A DNA stretch of 64,000 nucleotides. Origin: Mesorhizobium sp. Root554. GTDB lineage: Bacteria; Pseudomonadota; Alphaproteobacteria; Rhizobiales; Rhizobiaceae. How positions within the stretch are numbered: the first letter of the stretch is position 1; every line of letters starts with the position of its first letter. This document shows, in pieces, positions 18,593 to 27,633 of this stretch. Under the pieces are notes generated by a model, which saw nothing but the letters and a program-made list of their open reading frames with translations, searched no databases and was not told the origin of the DNA. Made by a program: the position numbers and the translations under genes. Location: positions 926,455 through 990,454 of the forward strand of contig NZ_LMGA01000001.1 in assembly GCF_001427025.1 (NCBI RefSeq). The letters are read 5' to 3'.

Positions 18593-19088
18593 CGCCGCCT
18601 GGCTCAGCCTGGGAGGCAATCTCGGCGATCCGGCCAAATCCATGGCCGCCGCGCTGCGCATTCTCGATGCGGACGACCGGACGCGCGTGGTTGCGGTGTC
18701 ATCGCTCTACCGGACGCCACCCTGGGGCAAGACCGACCAGCCCGACTTCCTCAACGCAGCGGCGCAACTGGACACCAGGCTATCGCCGCGCGACCTGTTG
18801 GAACTGTGCCTGGAAGCCGAGCACAGATTGAAGCGCATCCGCGCCGAGCGCTGGGGACCTCGGCTGATAGACATCGACATTTTGCTGTTCGAGGACACGG
18901 CGGTGCATGAGCCGGGACTGGAAATCCCGCACCCGCGCCTGACCGAGCGCGCCTTCGTGCTGGCGCCGCTTGCTGAAATCGCCCCGTCACTGGATATCGA
19001 CGGATTGTCGGCATCCGAAAGGCTGGCAATACTTGAAACTGCCGGTATCGAACGGCTACCGTCAGAGCCAGACTGGTGGAAAGCTTGA
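18561..19088 (+). CDS. folK: 6-hydroxymethyl-7,8-dihydropterin pyrophosphokinase (HPPK)
   Basis: Transfers pyrophosphate from ATP to 6-hydroxymethyl-7,8-dihydropterin. The 175-residue protein has the N-terminal LSLGGNLGDP, the loop SSLYRTPPWG, and the HPPK signature around RWGPRLIDIDILLF with the metal-binding Asp pair, followed by IPHPRLTERAFVL. The ATG at 18561 lies inside folB in another frame; a TTG at 18576 is an alternative that would shorten the overlap. It is the last gene of the folate trio. Confidence 0.94.
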   Translation: MSRWSLSGRNSAAWLSLGGNLGDPAKSMAAALRILDADDRTRVVAVSSLYRTPPWGKTDQPDFLNAAAQLDTRLSPRDLLELCLEAEHRLKRIRAERWGPRLIDIDILLFEDTAVHEPGLEIPHPRLTERAFVLAPLAEIAPSLDIDGLSASERLAILETAGIERLPSEPDWWKA

Positions 19089-19125
19089 TCTGATACACGC
19101 GTCGGGGCAACTGCATAGGAGCAAC

Positions 19126-20319
19126 ATGTCCAGGTTTGCGGCGAAGAACGATCTGGCCCGGCAGAGGGTGCCCGGCGAAGAAACCCGGGTCGAATATGTC
19201 GAACTGTTTTTCGACCTCGTGTTCGTATTCGCAGTCACCCAGATATCCCACACCTTGTTGAAGCATCTGACGGTGTCGGGTGCCTTTCAGGCCGCGTTTC
19301 TGCTCATGGCGGTCTGGTGGGTGTGGGTCTACACGTCCTGGGTTACCAACTGGCTGGACCCGCGCCGCAATGCGGTGCGGCTGATGTTGTTCGTCCTGAT
19401 GCTGGCGGGGCTGATCCTTTCGACGTCGATCCCGGAGGCGTTCGAAACCCGCGCGCCGGTCTTCGTCGGCGCTTACATCTTCATGCAGCTTAGCAGGACC
19501 GCGTTCATCGTCTGGGCCCAGCGGGATTTCAACGCCCGCAATTTCCGGAACATGTCGCGGGTGCTGGCCTGGTTTGTGCTTTCCAGCGTGTTCTGGATTG
19601 CCGGGGCTTTTGCCGAGCACGAAACCCGCTTCGCTATCTGGATCGTGGCGCTGTTGATCGAGTACGTCTCGCCGGCAGCGCGCTTCTGGACGCCGTGGTC
19701 TGGAGCGTCCTCGACGGCGGATTGGGATATTGATGGCGGCCACATGGCCGAACGCAGCGCCCTTTTCATCATCATCGCGCTTGGTGAATCTGTGCTGGTA
19801 ACTGGCGCGACGATTGCGGAGGCGGACCTGACATTTGGCGCGGTGGCGGCATTTCTGGCGGCATTCGTCACCACGCTTGCCATGTGGTGGATCTACTTCA
19901 ACGCGGGTGCCGAAATGGGCAGGCACAGCATCGAGGCCGCGAACGATCCCGGAAGGTTGGCGCGGATCGCCTATACCTACATGCCCGTGCTGCTGGTTGC
20001 CGGCATTATCGTTACGGCCGTCGGCGATGAACTTGCGCTCGCACATCCAACCGGCCATCACGCTGAACTGGCGACAGTGCTCGTTCTCACCGGAGGCCCG
20101 GCGCTCTATATCTTCGGAAACATCATGTTCAAATGGACGGTATCGGGCGCCGTCCCGCGATCGCACGTCGTCGGCCTGCTTTTATTGCTGCTTGCCGGCG
20201 TCTTCGGTCACAACTTCGATCCCATGCCTCTCAGCGCGATCACGAGTGTGATTCTTTTGATTGTCGCCTATTGGGAGCACCGCCTGAAGGAAGTTCGCAC
20301 GATCGTGCAGAACGCCTAG
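19126..20319 (+). CDS. LtrA-family (low temperature requirement A) membrane protein
   Basis: A 397-residue polytopic membrane protein of the LtrA family. It begins with the conserved ETRVEYVELFFDLVFVFAVT and contains the second family motif ALGESVLVTGA, with about ten hydrophobic helices. The family was named from a Listeria mutant impaired at low temperature; its biochemical role is unknown. The ATG is preceded by AGGAGCAAC. An extended frame back to 18970 overlaps folK and is not credible. Its last four bases overlap the 3' end of the convergent DUF924 gene. Confidence 0.88.
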   Translation: MSRFAAKNDLARQRVPGEETRVEYVELFFDLVFVFAVTQISHTLLKHLTVSGAFQAAFLLMAVWWVWVYTSWVTNWLDPRRNAVRLMLFVLMLAGLILSTSIPEAFETRAPVFVGAYIFMQLSRTAFIVWAQRDFNARNFRNMSRVLAWFVLSSVFWIAGAFAEHETRFAIWIVALLIEYVSPAARFWTPWSGASSTADWDIDGGHMAERSALFIIIALGESVLVTGATIAEADLTFGAVAAFLAAFVTTLAMWWIYFNAGAEMGRHSIEAANDPGRLARIAYTYMPVLLVAGIIVTAVGDELALAHPTGHHAELATVLVLTGGPALYIFGNIMFKWTVSGAVPRSHVVGLLLLLLAGVFGHNFDPMPLSAITSVILLIVAYWEHRLKEVRTIVQNA

Positions 20320-20864
20320 CCGGCGAAGCCACCGGCGTCGAGGAACGCTTGTTCCTCGGAGGTCGTCACCCGTCCCAGTGCCTGATTGCGATGCGGGAAT
20401 CTGCCAAAACGCGAAATGATATCAAGGTGTTCGACGGCGTATTTCAGGTATTCTGGGCAATTCATCTCGCATAGCTTCACCGACCGTTGCTGATCGGTGA
20501 TCAATTCGGAGTGCTCGAAGGGCAGATAGAGAAATACCCGCAATTTTTCATCGATCGCCAGGTCGTGACCGCGTTCGATCGCCTTGTCGGCGAGGTGGCG
20601 CGCCAACGGGTCGGTGGCAAACATATGCGCGGTTCGGCGAAAGCAGTTGCGCGGGAACTGGTCGAGCAGGATCATCAGCGCCAGCGAACCCTCGGCGCTT
20701 TCCGCCCAGGCGTCGCATTGGCGGCTCGCTGCCGAGTAGTGCAGGTCGAGGAATCGTTCCTTGAACATCGCGTCGAACGCATCATCCTTGCGGAACCATG
20801 CGTCCGGCCCGGCATTGCGCCAGAATTTCGTCACCGCAAACGCGCGTTCGTCCAGTTTCGTCAT
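20316..20864 (-). CDS. DUF924 family protein
   Basis: A 182-residue soluble protein of the DUF924 family. The diagnostic stretches WFRKDDAFDAMFKERF, LILLDQFPRN (here MILLDQFPRNCFR) and FLYLPFEHSE are all present. The fold is all-helical and TPR-like; the function is unknown. The stop codon overlaps that of the convergent LtrA gene by four bases. It is followed upstream by the antiporter gene on the same strand, 23 bases away. Confidence 0.87.
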   Translation of the reverse strand: MTKLDERAFAVTKFWRNAGPDAWFRKDDAFDAMFKERFLDLHYSAASRQCDAWAESAEGSLALMILLDQFPRNCFRRTAHMFATDPLARHLADKAIERGHDLAIDEKLRVFLYLPFEHSELITDQQRSVKLCEMNCPEYLKYAVEHLDIISRFGRFPHRNQALGRVTTSEEQAFLDAGGFAG

Positions 20865-20887
20865 AGGTTCTCCGTTCCGCCTGCTGA

Positions 20888-22735
20888 TCAGGATGCCGGC
20901 TGTTCGCTTGCCGGTTTCTTGGCCAGCACGCCGGCGGTTTCCTCGTTGAGCGCCTGGCCCGGCCGGCGCGGTGTCGTTACCGGCGCCGGAACCGGCGTGG
21001 CGATGTTGCCCTTCATGAAATTGCGGCCGTCGCGGATATCGCCCGCCAGTTGCAGATCGAGCCGCTGTGCGTCGCGCACCCGGACATCCTCGATCACCTC
21101 GGCGACTTCCTCGGGGTCGACGCCGAGGGCTTCCAGCGTCGAGCCGCCGAAGACAAGAGCCGATTCGAACGTCTCGCGCAGCTGATAGTCGACGCCGGCA
21201 TGGATGAGTTGCAGGGCCGTGCCGCGGTCGAAGGCGCGCGCCAGCACCGTCACCAGCGGGAACTCAGCCTTGGTCAGCTCGGTGATGCGCACCGCCACAT
21301 CCGGCTTGTCGACACAGATCAGCACCGCGCGGGCGCGGCCTGCACCTGCCGCGTGGAGAATGTCCAGCCGTGTGCCGTCGCCGTAGTAGACTTTGAAACC
21401 GAAATCCGCCGCCGCCTGGATCATCTCGACGTCATTGTCGATGATGGAGACGTCGATGCCGCGCAGAAGCAGCGGCTGGCTGGCGATCTGCCCGAACCGG
21501 CCGAAGCCGATGATGAGCACGCTGCCGCTCAGGCTGTCGGCTACGTCGACGCCGTCCAGCGAAAGCGTGTCGCGCGGGGTGATGGCGCGTAGCCCCAGCA
21601 TTGCCAGCGGCGTCAGCACCATGGAGATGATGATGATGGCGGTCAGCATGGCGTTGGCCTGGCTGTCGATGATGCCGACCGCCGCCGCCGCCGAATAGAG
21701 CACGAAGGCGAATTCGCCGCCCTGCGCCATGACGACGGCGCGCTCCAGGGCGTCCTTGTGCGAGGCGCGCAGGAAACGCGCGACGAGATAGATGCCGAGC
21801 GCCTTCATGATCATGTAGGCGACGACATAGACGGCGATCAGCTGCCAGTTGGCCGCCACGACCGTCAGGTCGAGCGACATGCCGACGGCCAGGAAGAACA
21901 GACCGAGCAGAATGCCACGGAACGGCTCGACATCGGCCTCGAGCTGGTGCCGGAAGGTCGATTCCGACAGAAGCACGCCGGCCAGGAAGGCGCCCATCGC
22001 CATGGAGAGACCGCTAAGCTGCATGACGAGCGCCGAACCCAGCACGACAAGCAGCGCGGCGGCCGTCATCACCTCACGGGCCCGGGCGTCGGCCAGGATG
22101 CGGAAGAACGGGTTGAGCAGATAGCGGCCTGCGATGACCAGGCCGACGATTGCGCCGATGCCGATGCCGATTTCCGCAAACCGCTCGGAGAGCGTGGTTT
22201 CCGTGCCGCCCGGCGCCAGAAAAGCCACCAGCGCCAGCAAGGGCACGATCATCAAGTCCTCGAACAGGAGGATGGACACCATGCGCTGGCCGCTTGGCGA
22301 GGACATGTCGCCGCGCTCCTCCAGGATCTGCATGACGATGGCGGTCGATGTCAGAACGAAGCCGGCGCCGGCGACAAAGGATTGCGCGATAGGAAAGCCG
22401 CCGAGCAGACCGACGCCGGTGAGCAGCAGCGCGCACAGCCCGACCTGCAAGGCGCCCAGTCCGAAGATTTGCCGCCGCAGGCTCCAGAGCCGCGATGGCT
22501 GCATCTCCAGTCCGATGATGAACAGGAACATGACCACGCCGAGTTCGGCCACATGCAGGATGGCCTCCGATTCGGCGAAGATCTTCAGTCCGAACGGGCC
22601 GATGACGACGCCTGCGGCCAGATAACCGAGAATCGAGCCAAGGCCGATTCGCTTGAAGATGGGCACGGCGATCACTCCGGCCGCCAGAAGCGCGACCACC
22701 TGCACCAGATCGCTGCCAGATGCCTCTACCGCCAT
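20888..22735 (-). CDS. CPA2-family cation:proton antiporter with TrkA-N domain (KefB/KefC-like)
   Basis: A 615-residue inner-membrane protein. About twelve transmembrane helices in the Na+/H+ exchanger fold (residues 1-385) precede a cytoplasmic TrkA-N NAD-binding domain with VLIIGFGRFGQ (about 402-412). The C-terminal 60 residues are Ala/Pro-rich. The layout fits KefB/KefC glutathione-gated potassium efflux systems; no KefF/KefG ancillary gene is adjacent, so gating and ion choice are inferred. The upstream spacer is shared with the divergent small lipoprotein gene. Confidence 0.9.
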   Translation of the reverse strand: MAVEASGSDLVQVVALLAAGVIAVPIFKRIGLGSILGYLAAGVVIGPFGLKIFAESEAILHVAELGVVMFLFIIGLEMQPSRLWSLRRQIFGLGALQVGLCALLLTGVGLLGGFPIAQSFVAGAGFVLTSTAIVMQILEERGDMSSPSGQRMVSILLFEDLMIVPLLALVAFLAPGGTETTLSERFAEIGIGIGAIVGLVIAGRYLLNPFFRILADARAREVMTAAALLVVLGSALVMQLSGLSMAMGAFLAGVLLSESTFRHQLEADVEPFRGILLGLFFLAVGMSLDLTVVAANWQLIAVYVVAYMIMKALGIYLVARFLRASHKDALERAVVMAQGGEFAFVLYSAAAAVGIIDSQANAMLTAIIIISMVLTPLAMLGLRAITPRDTLSLDGVDVADSLSGSVLIIGFGRFGQIASQPLLLRGIDVSIIDNDVEMIQAAADFGFKVYYGDGTRLDILHAAGAGRARAVLICVDKPDVAVRITELTKAEFPLVTVLARAFDRGTALQLIHAGVDYQLRETFESALVFGGSTLEALGVDPEEVAEVIEDVRVRDAQRLDLQLAGDIRDGRNFMKGNIATPVPAPVTTPRRPGQALNEETAGVLAKKPASEQPAS

Positions 22736-23049
22736 GCGTGCTTTCCACTGTCGCCGTGTTCTGGGCGGTAGGTTAAACCGCCTCTATCCGGGCGAGGATA
22801 GGGGGTTCGCAGCCGATAGAACAGCCCTCAATCCGGTTAGATGGACTGACAAGAAGGCGCCGGCGACCAGTACGAATCCGCTACCTCGGCATGACGGTGG
22901 AACCGTCTTGGCGGAAGGGCTTGCAAAAATTGGAGCGATCGATTGCCCGTTGTCATGAACCTGCGCTAAGGAGCTTGCGGCCTTTGGCCAGCGAGGGGCT
23001 TGAGCGGCCTGCGGAATTGACCGCAACCGGTTCAAGGAGAGGATTGATA
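22736..23049. promoter_or_regulatory. 314-base divergent spacer
   Basis: No gene is visible here. It contains a small hairpin near the antiporter start (GGCGGT at 22764-22769 paired with ACCGCC at 22777-22782) and, at its right end, a strong ribosome site AAGGAGAGGA before the lipoprotein ATG. Promoters for both flanking genes must lie inside, but I found no clear -35/-10 pair. Confidence 0.35.
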
Positions 23050-23316
23050 ATGAAGAGATTTTTGATGCTTGCGGCTTGCGCCGCGGCACTCGCGGGATCG
23101 GCGTGTTCGAAAGCGCCGGAATGCACCAGCGAGCAATTGACCAAAAAAGCGCAGGAGATGACGACGGCGCTTCAGGAGGCGGTGACCAAGGAGCCGGCCA
23201 AGGCGGCGGAACTGAGCGCCAAGGTTCAGGAAGTGGTGGGCAAATACCAGGGCGCGACGACTGCGGCCGAAGCCTGCAAGGCTTATGATGAAGTGATCGC
23301 GGCCATCAAGGGCTGA
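23050..23316 (+). CDS. Small Cys-containing lipoprotein, unknown function
   Basis: An 88-residue predicted lipoprotein. The signal peptide ends in the lipobox LAGSAC, giving a lipidated Cys at about residue 19. The mature part is Ala/Lys/Glu-rich and helical, with two further Cys residues (ECTSEQ and EACKAYDE) that could form a disulfide. It resembles uncharacterised small lipoproteins common in Mesorhizobium. The ribosome site AAGGAGAGGA is strong. A 17-base tandem duplication spans its last codons and stop. Confidence 0.75.
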   Translation: MKRFLMLAACAAALAGSACSKAPECTSEQLTKKAQEMTTALQEAVTKEPAKAAELSAKVQEVVGKYQGATTAAEACKAYDEVIAAIKG

Positions 23317-23335
23317 TCGCCATCAAGGGCTGATC
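23302..23335 (+). repeat. 17-base perfect tandem duplication at a stop codon
   Basis: GCCATCAAGGGCTGATC occurs twice head to tail (23302-23318 and 23319-23335). The first copy carries the last codons and TGA of the small lipoprotein gene; the second lies just outside it and repeats the codons for A-I-K-G-stop. Confidence 0.95.
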
Positions 23336-23388
23336 ATTGTCCGAAAGCATGGGCGGCAGCCATTGGCTGTCGCTTTTGTTTGCTTGGG

Positions 23389-23943
23389 TCAATTCTTGGC
23401 GATTGCCCCGACCTGGACGTCGTCGACGCGTTTCAAATTCATGCCGATGACCGGCACAAGCTGTTTGTCGACGCGCACCGAAACCGTCACCACCATGGCG
23501 TCGTCGTTGGGGATACGAGCCTGCATGACGCCGCGCAACTGGTTGCGGTTTATCGCGAAAATGACTTTGCGCGCATCGACCACATTGCCGGAAATGATAT
23601 CCAGTCCGGATCCACCGGCGCCACCCATGAAGCTGCCTTTGTAGCCCTCGCGGCCCTTGTGCTCGACGGTGGCCGACATCTTCTGCGTGAAGACGCCGAC
23701 GCGGCAACCGCCATCCAGGCTCATGCCGATCTTGCCTTCGGGTGTCGAACCGACGAACGTGCAGTTGAATTTCGTACCCTTGTATTTTCCGGCGACGATT
23801 TCGCCCGGTCCGACCCAATTGCCTTCGACGGACTGGAAGAACTGTTTGTCACGGTCTGCGGAGACGGCTTGACCGGTCAGGCCGGCAAGCATCGAAACCG
23901 TCAGGGCCAAAGGCATTACGGCAGTCGAAAGCATGCTTTTCAT
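23389..23943 (-). CDS. Exported protein of unknown function
   Basis: A 184-residue protein with a signal peptide (about residues 1-29, ending QAVSA). The mature part is Gly-rich and predicted beta-rich (GNWVGPGEIVAGKYKGTKFN, GMSLDGGC, KGSFMGGAGGSG). It contains two Cys residues about 24 residues apart (FNCTF, GGCRV) that could form a disulfide. I do not recognise a characterised family; similar proteins in rhizobia are annotated hypothetical. It converges with the small lipoprotein gene and is separated from the YcjF-like gene by about 108 bases. Confidence 0.72.
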   Translation of the reverse strand: MKSMLSTAVMPLALTVSMLAGLTGQAVSADRDKQFFQSVEGNWVGPGEIVAGKYKGTKFNCTFVGSTPEGKIGMSLDGGCRVGVFTQKMSATVEHKGREGYKGSFMGGAGGSGLDIISGNVVDARKVIFAINRNQLRGVMQARIPNDDAMVVTVSVRVDKQLVPVIGMNLKRVDDVQVGAIAKN

Positions 23944-24051
23944 CAGGTAACACCCGGCAACGGAACTGTGGGAAGACGTTGGTTAACCATGACCAGGATT
24001 GGTTAATGCTTCGTCACCCGGCGCTTGTCCGGCGCGAAAAAACAGGGCGAT

Positions 24052-25131
24052 TCAGCTGCCGTTTTTACCGGGTTCATTGGCCTTGCTCGTCGCAAATGAC
24101 GTCAGCGCCGCGAGGAAATCGCCCATGCCCGGCCGCTTCGCCGCCGTAAAGGGCAGGGGCCGCGCCGTCTCCATCGCGGCCATGCCGATTCGCGCCGTCA
24201 TCATGCCGTTGACCACGCCTTCGCCGAGCTTGGCCGACAGCCGCGCCGCCAGCCCGTGGCCAACGATCTGCTGGACGAAACTGTCGCCCACCGCGATCGA
24301 GCCGGTCACGGCCAGATGCGCGAGCACGCTGCGGGCAAGCCTGAAGAAACCCAGCGTGCCGGGCCGTCCGCCATAGAGTTCCGAAAGCCGCCGGATCAGC
24401 CGGCCGGCTTCGAAGACGACATAGGCGACATCGACGAGCGCGCGGGGGCTGACCGCCGTGACCAGCGAAACGCGCTTGGCGGCGTCAAGGATCATTGTCT
24501 TGGCCTGCGCATCCAACGGCCCGAGAATCTCGATCTCGGCGAGCTTGACGAGGTCCGCGCCGTCGATGATCTCATGCCGGAGGTCAGCCAGCGCCCGCCG
24601 ACCCGCCGCCGTCTGCGGCTTGGCGGCGACGAAGGCCGACAGTTCGTCGACCACGGAACGCGCCGCCTTGGGATCGTTGCGGCCGATAGCGTCCAGCGCC
24701 CGTTTCTGCAGCTTCTCCACTTCCGCGAGGCGGCTGATGGCGAGGAATTCCCGCGCGAGGATGACCAGCAGCGCCACCACGGCGACGACGGCAACGCCGG
24801 CTGCCAGCCAGCCCAGCCACTGCGCGCGCTCGAACAATTCGCGAATCAGGCTGTCGGTCCACAGGCCGACCGCGAGGGATACCAGGATGCCCAGCGCGCC
24901 GATGAAGATACTGCCGAGCATGGAATGGCGGCGCGGCGCCGTAGCTGGAGGCGGGGTCGCGGTGACAATCTCCGGCACGTCGAAGACATCGATTTCCGCC
25001 GGAACGACGACAGCATCGGCTTTTACGGAACGGGGCCGGCGCCCCGTCGCTGTCTCAACTGGCTTTGGCGCGGCCTTGCTTGCCGTCTCCTGCGGCTCGA
25101 TCCGGAAGGCGGCCGGTTTGCGAACCGTCAT
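24052..25131 (-). CDS. YcjF/TIGR01620-family membrane protein
   Basis: A 359-residue protein of the DUF697/TIGR01620 (YcjF) family. A basic, Pro-rich cytoplasmic N-terminus (about 1-65) is followed by two transmembrane helices (about 70-95 and 100-122), then a helical domain rich in Ala and Asp, and a C-terminal stretch with GSIAVGDSFVQQIVGHGLAA. Its ATG overlaps the stop of the YcjX-like gene (ATGA), the usual pairing of these families. The pair is induced by envelope or phage-shock stress in enterobacteria; the function is unknown. Confidence 0.85.
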   Translation of the reverse strand: MTVRKPAAFRIEPQETASKAAPKPVETATGRRPRSVKADAVVVPAEIDVFDVPEIVTATPPPATAPRRHSMLGSIFIGALGILVSLAVGLWTDSLIRELFERAQWLGWLAAGVAVVAVVALLVILAREFLAISRLAEVEKLQKRALDAIGRNDPKAARSVVDELSAFVAAKPQTAAGRRALADLRHEIIDGADLVKLAEIEILGPLDAQAKTMILDAAKRVSLVTAVSPRALVDVAYVVFEAGRLIRRLSELYGGRPGTLGFFRLARSVLAHLAVTGSIAVGDSFVQQIVGHGLAARLSAKLGEGVVNGMMTARIGMAAMETARPLPFTAAKRPGMGDFLAALTSFATSKANEPGKNGS

Positions 25132-26621
25132 GCCAGTCTGTCTCCCATCAGGAACTGTAGCGCCCGGTCGAGCCGGATGTGTGGCAGCGAAAGGGTGAGC
25201 CCCTCAGCCGTGCGCTCCAGCTTCGGCGGTCGAAAACGCACGAACCGGATGGCGGCATCCTCGCTTGAGTCGGAACGAGAGTCCTCGAAAACGGAATTAA
25301 TATCGGACGGTAAGTCACCGGGAAATATTGCAGTTTCCGTCTTTCCGTCGAACCGGTCGTTGCCGATTTTCTCACCCGACAAGGGCGTGCCGATGATGAC
25401 CGGCAAGGTCTCCCGGCCCTGCTTGACTGTGCCTTCTCGGGTGGCGCGCACAGCTGCCATCGCCACCACATCGACATCGGCGCCGCTGAAGCTGGCGCGG
25501 GCTATGGCCCGGTCGGCCAGTCTGCGCACGATGGCCTGCAGCCGGTCATGGCTTTCATGGTGAAGATGATCCGCCTTGGTGGCGGCGATCAGGATGCGGT
25601 CGATGCGCCGGGCGAAGAAATCCGTGAGAAAACTGCCTTGGCCGAGGCGGAAGCAGGCGAGGATCTCCGTCAGCGCCCTTTCAAGATCCGCCACCGCGCC
25701 GGCGCCGGCATTCAGCGCCTGCATGGCGTCGATCAGCACGATCTGCCGATCGAGCCGGGTGATGTGCTCGCGGAAAAACGGCTTCACCACATGCGTCTTG
25801 TAGGCCTCGTAGCGTCGTTCCATCATCGCCTGCAGCGAGCCGGAGCGGGCGCGCTTGTCGCCGAGGTCCGGCAGGGGCGCGAATGTCAGCGCCGGCGAGC
25901 CTTCCATGTCTCCCGGCATCAGGAAACGGCCTGGCGGCAATGTCGACAGCGCCCGCTCATCCAGCTTGCAGGCCTTGAGATAGGCGGTGAAGCTCTCGGC
26001 CAGCCGCCGCGCCGTCATCTCGTCCGCGTCTGTATTCGGATCGGTGGCGGCGGCCAGCGCCAGCCAGTCTTTCGACAGATCGGTGCGAACCGGCAGCAGC
26101 GCCATTTCCCTGGCGTCGTTAGAAAACTCGGCGAAGGACTTGCCCAGCAGCGGCAGGTCGAGAAGCCATTCGCCGGGATAATCGACGATGTCGACGGACA
26201 GTTTGCCGGCGGAAAACATGCGGTTCCAGGCCGAAGCGGACTCGTACTCGATGGTCAGCCGCAGTTCGGAAACCGCGCGTGTCGAATCCGGCCATATGCG
26301 GTCGTCAACCAGCGCGTTGATATGGTCCTCGTACTGGAAGCGCGGCACGTTGTCGTCCGGCTGCTCCTCGAGAAAGGCGCGAGCGATGCGGCCGGATTTC
26401 TGCGCTTCGAACAGCGGCAGCCGCCCGCCATGGACAAGGTTGTGCACCAGCGCCGAGATGAACACGGTCTTGCCGGCGCGCGACAGCCCGGTAACGCCGA
26501 GCCGCAGGCCGGGAGAAAACAGCCCGGAAGCACGGCCTGCCATGGTTTCAAGCGCGATGCGTGCTTCGTCGGACAAGGTGGTCAGGGATGACGCCAATCG
26601 GATTCCCTTGAAGTGTGGCAA
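25128..26621 (-). CDS. YcjX-family P-loop protein
   Basis: A predicted nucleotide-binding protein of the YcjX (DUF463) family. The Walker A loop is GLSRAGKTVFI (about residues 44-54), followed by the family stretch LVHNLVHGGRLPLF and later DYPGEWLLDLPLL, which carries a Walker B-like Asp. Up to 497 residues are read from a TTG at 26621. Other family members begin close to SLTTLSDEARIAL, so an internal TTG start (LASSL or LTTLS) is just as plausible. It is coupled to the YcjF-like gene. The E. coli homologue sits by the phage-shock genes; its substrate is unknown. Confidence 0.85.
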   Translation of the reverse strand: MPHFKGIRLASSLTTLSDEARIALETMAGRASGLFSPGLRLGVTGLSRAGKTVFISALVHNLVHGGRLPLFEAQKSGRIARAFLEEQPDDNVPRFQYEDHINALVDDRIWPDSTRAVSELRLTIEYESASAWNRMFSAGKLSVDIVDYPGEWLLDLPLLGKSFAEFSNDAREMALLPVRTDLSKDWLALAAATDPNTDADEMTARRLAESFTAYLKACKLDERALSTLPPGRFLMPGDMEGSPALTFAPLPDLGDKRARSGSLQAMMERRYEAYKTHVVKPFFREHITRLDRQIVLIDAMQALNAGAGAVADLERALTEILACFRLGQGSFLTDFFARRIDRILIAATKADHLHHESHDRLQAIVRRLADRAIARASFSGADVDVVAMAAVRATREGTVKQGRETLPVIIGTPLSGEKIGNDRFDGKTETAIFPGDLPSDINSVFEDSRSDSSEDAAIRFVRFRPPKLERTAEGLTLSLPHIRLDRALQFLMGDRLA

Positions 26622-26658
26622 CCCGATATAGGTTGGCTTGGCCGCCTTTGAAATGGGC

Positions 26659-27162
26659 TCAGGCGCCGGAAGGTGTCAGGAAGGCCCGCAATCGGCCTGC
26701 TCCCGGCGCCGCCTTGGCAAGCCCGCCATCGAAATAGATGACCGCCAGTCCGGAGGTCGGAAACCCGGAGCCGAGTGCGCCGAGCGCCTCCGTTTCGCCG
26801 TCGCCAGAGACGGCAACAGCCAAATCTTCCATCATCGGGTTGTGGCCGATCACCAGCACGGAACGGGAAGCTCCATGCTCCCGGATCGAGTTGAGGTATC
26901 CGGTCGCATCGTCGGAATAGAGCGTGTCGAGGAACAGCACGCGGCCCGTGTCGGCGTGGCCTGCAATGCCCTCAAGCGTTTGCCTCGCCCTGACAGCCGT
27001 GGAGCAGAGCGTCAGGTCGGGCACGTAGCCGCGGGTATGCATGGCCATGCCCATTTTCTCGGCATCGGCTTGGCCGGAGGCGTCGAGCGTTCGGTCGAAG
27101 TCACGCGTTCCGGGCTGGGCCCATCCTGCTTTCGCGTGCCGGAGAAGATAAAGCCTGCTCAA
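26659..27162 (-). CDS. sixA: SixA-type phosphohistidine phosphatase
   Basis: A 167-residue histidine phosphatase. The catalytic His lies in LYLLRHAKAGW at the very N-terminus, and the second active-site His is in VLVIGHNPMMED. SixA removes phosphate from His in phosphotransfer proteins. I chose a TTG start because it yields the normal short lead (L-S-R-L-Y-L-L-R-H); an in-frame ATG at 27204 would add 14 residues of low-quality sequence. It lies upstream of the YcjX gene on the same strand, 37 bases away. Confidence 0.83.
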   Translation of the reverse strand: MSRLYLLRHAKAGWAQPGTRDFDRTLDASGQADAEKMGMAMHTRGYVPDLTLCSTAVRARQTLEGIAGHADTGRVLFLDTLYSDDATGYLNSIREHGASRSVLVIGHNPMMEDLAVAVSGDGETEALGALGSGFPTSGLAVIYFDGGLAKAAPGAGRLRAFLTPSGA

Positions 27163-27240
27163 TTGGGGCCTATAAGAGTTGCGCTGCAGCCGGGTCGGCA
27201 ACATTCCGCCTACACGCAAAACCGTCGGCTGGCCACCGTG

Positions 27241-27633
27241 TCAGCCAGCAGGCAGCCATTCCTCGAGGGTCACTTCGAAGGTGATGCAGACAATATTGGC
27301 GCCGGCCACAAATGGCCCGCCATAGACGTTGCCGTCCGTATCCGACACGACGCCCGACAGGGAGGCCGCCAGGGAGCCGTCCGGCTTGCTGCGAACCTCG
27401 CCGGCGATGCTGACGACCTCGACCGCCGGCCCGGCGACATGAACGATCTTGCCGTTCGTCGAGCCAAGGCAGGCATCCACCAGGCTGCCCAGCGCGCCCC
27501 GCACGAAGGCATTGCGGAAGCCGTGGGCAAGGCAAAGCTTTTCCAGTCCCTGGACCAGATCCTCGTTCGGCGCGATCCGGCCATAGGCCACGCGCCCCAT
27601 CGATCCCTCTTCGACGAGTGCCAAGTCAGCCAT
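27241..27633 (-). CDS. PCC/DUF296-domain protein lacking the metal-binding histidines
   Basis: A 130-residue protein, essentially one PCC (plants and prokaryotes conserved, DUF296) domain. The glycine framework is present (FVRGALGSL, DTDGNVYGG). The His-x-His and GGH positions typical of the family read S-L-S and GGP, so the usual metal site is lost. Its ATG lies inside the preceding DUF296 gene (8-base overlap), so the two are coupled and probably interact. PCC domains form trimers. The function of bacterial examples is not settled. The start follows AAAGGTCGCG. Confidence 0.75.
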   Translation of the reverse strand: MADLALVEEGSMGRVAYGRIAPNEDLVQGLEKLCLAHGFRNAFVRGALGSLVDACLGSTNGKIVHVAGPAVEVVSIAGEVRSKPDGSLAASLSGVVSDTDGNVYGGPFVAGANIVCITFEVTLEEWLPAG

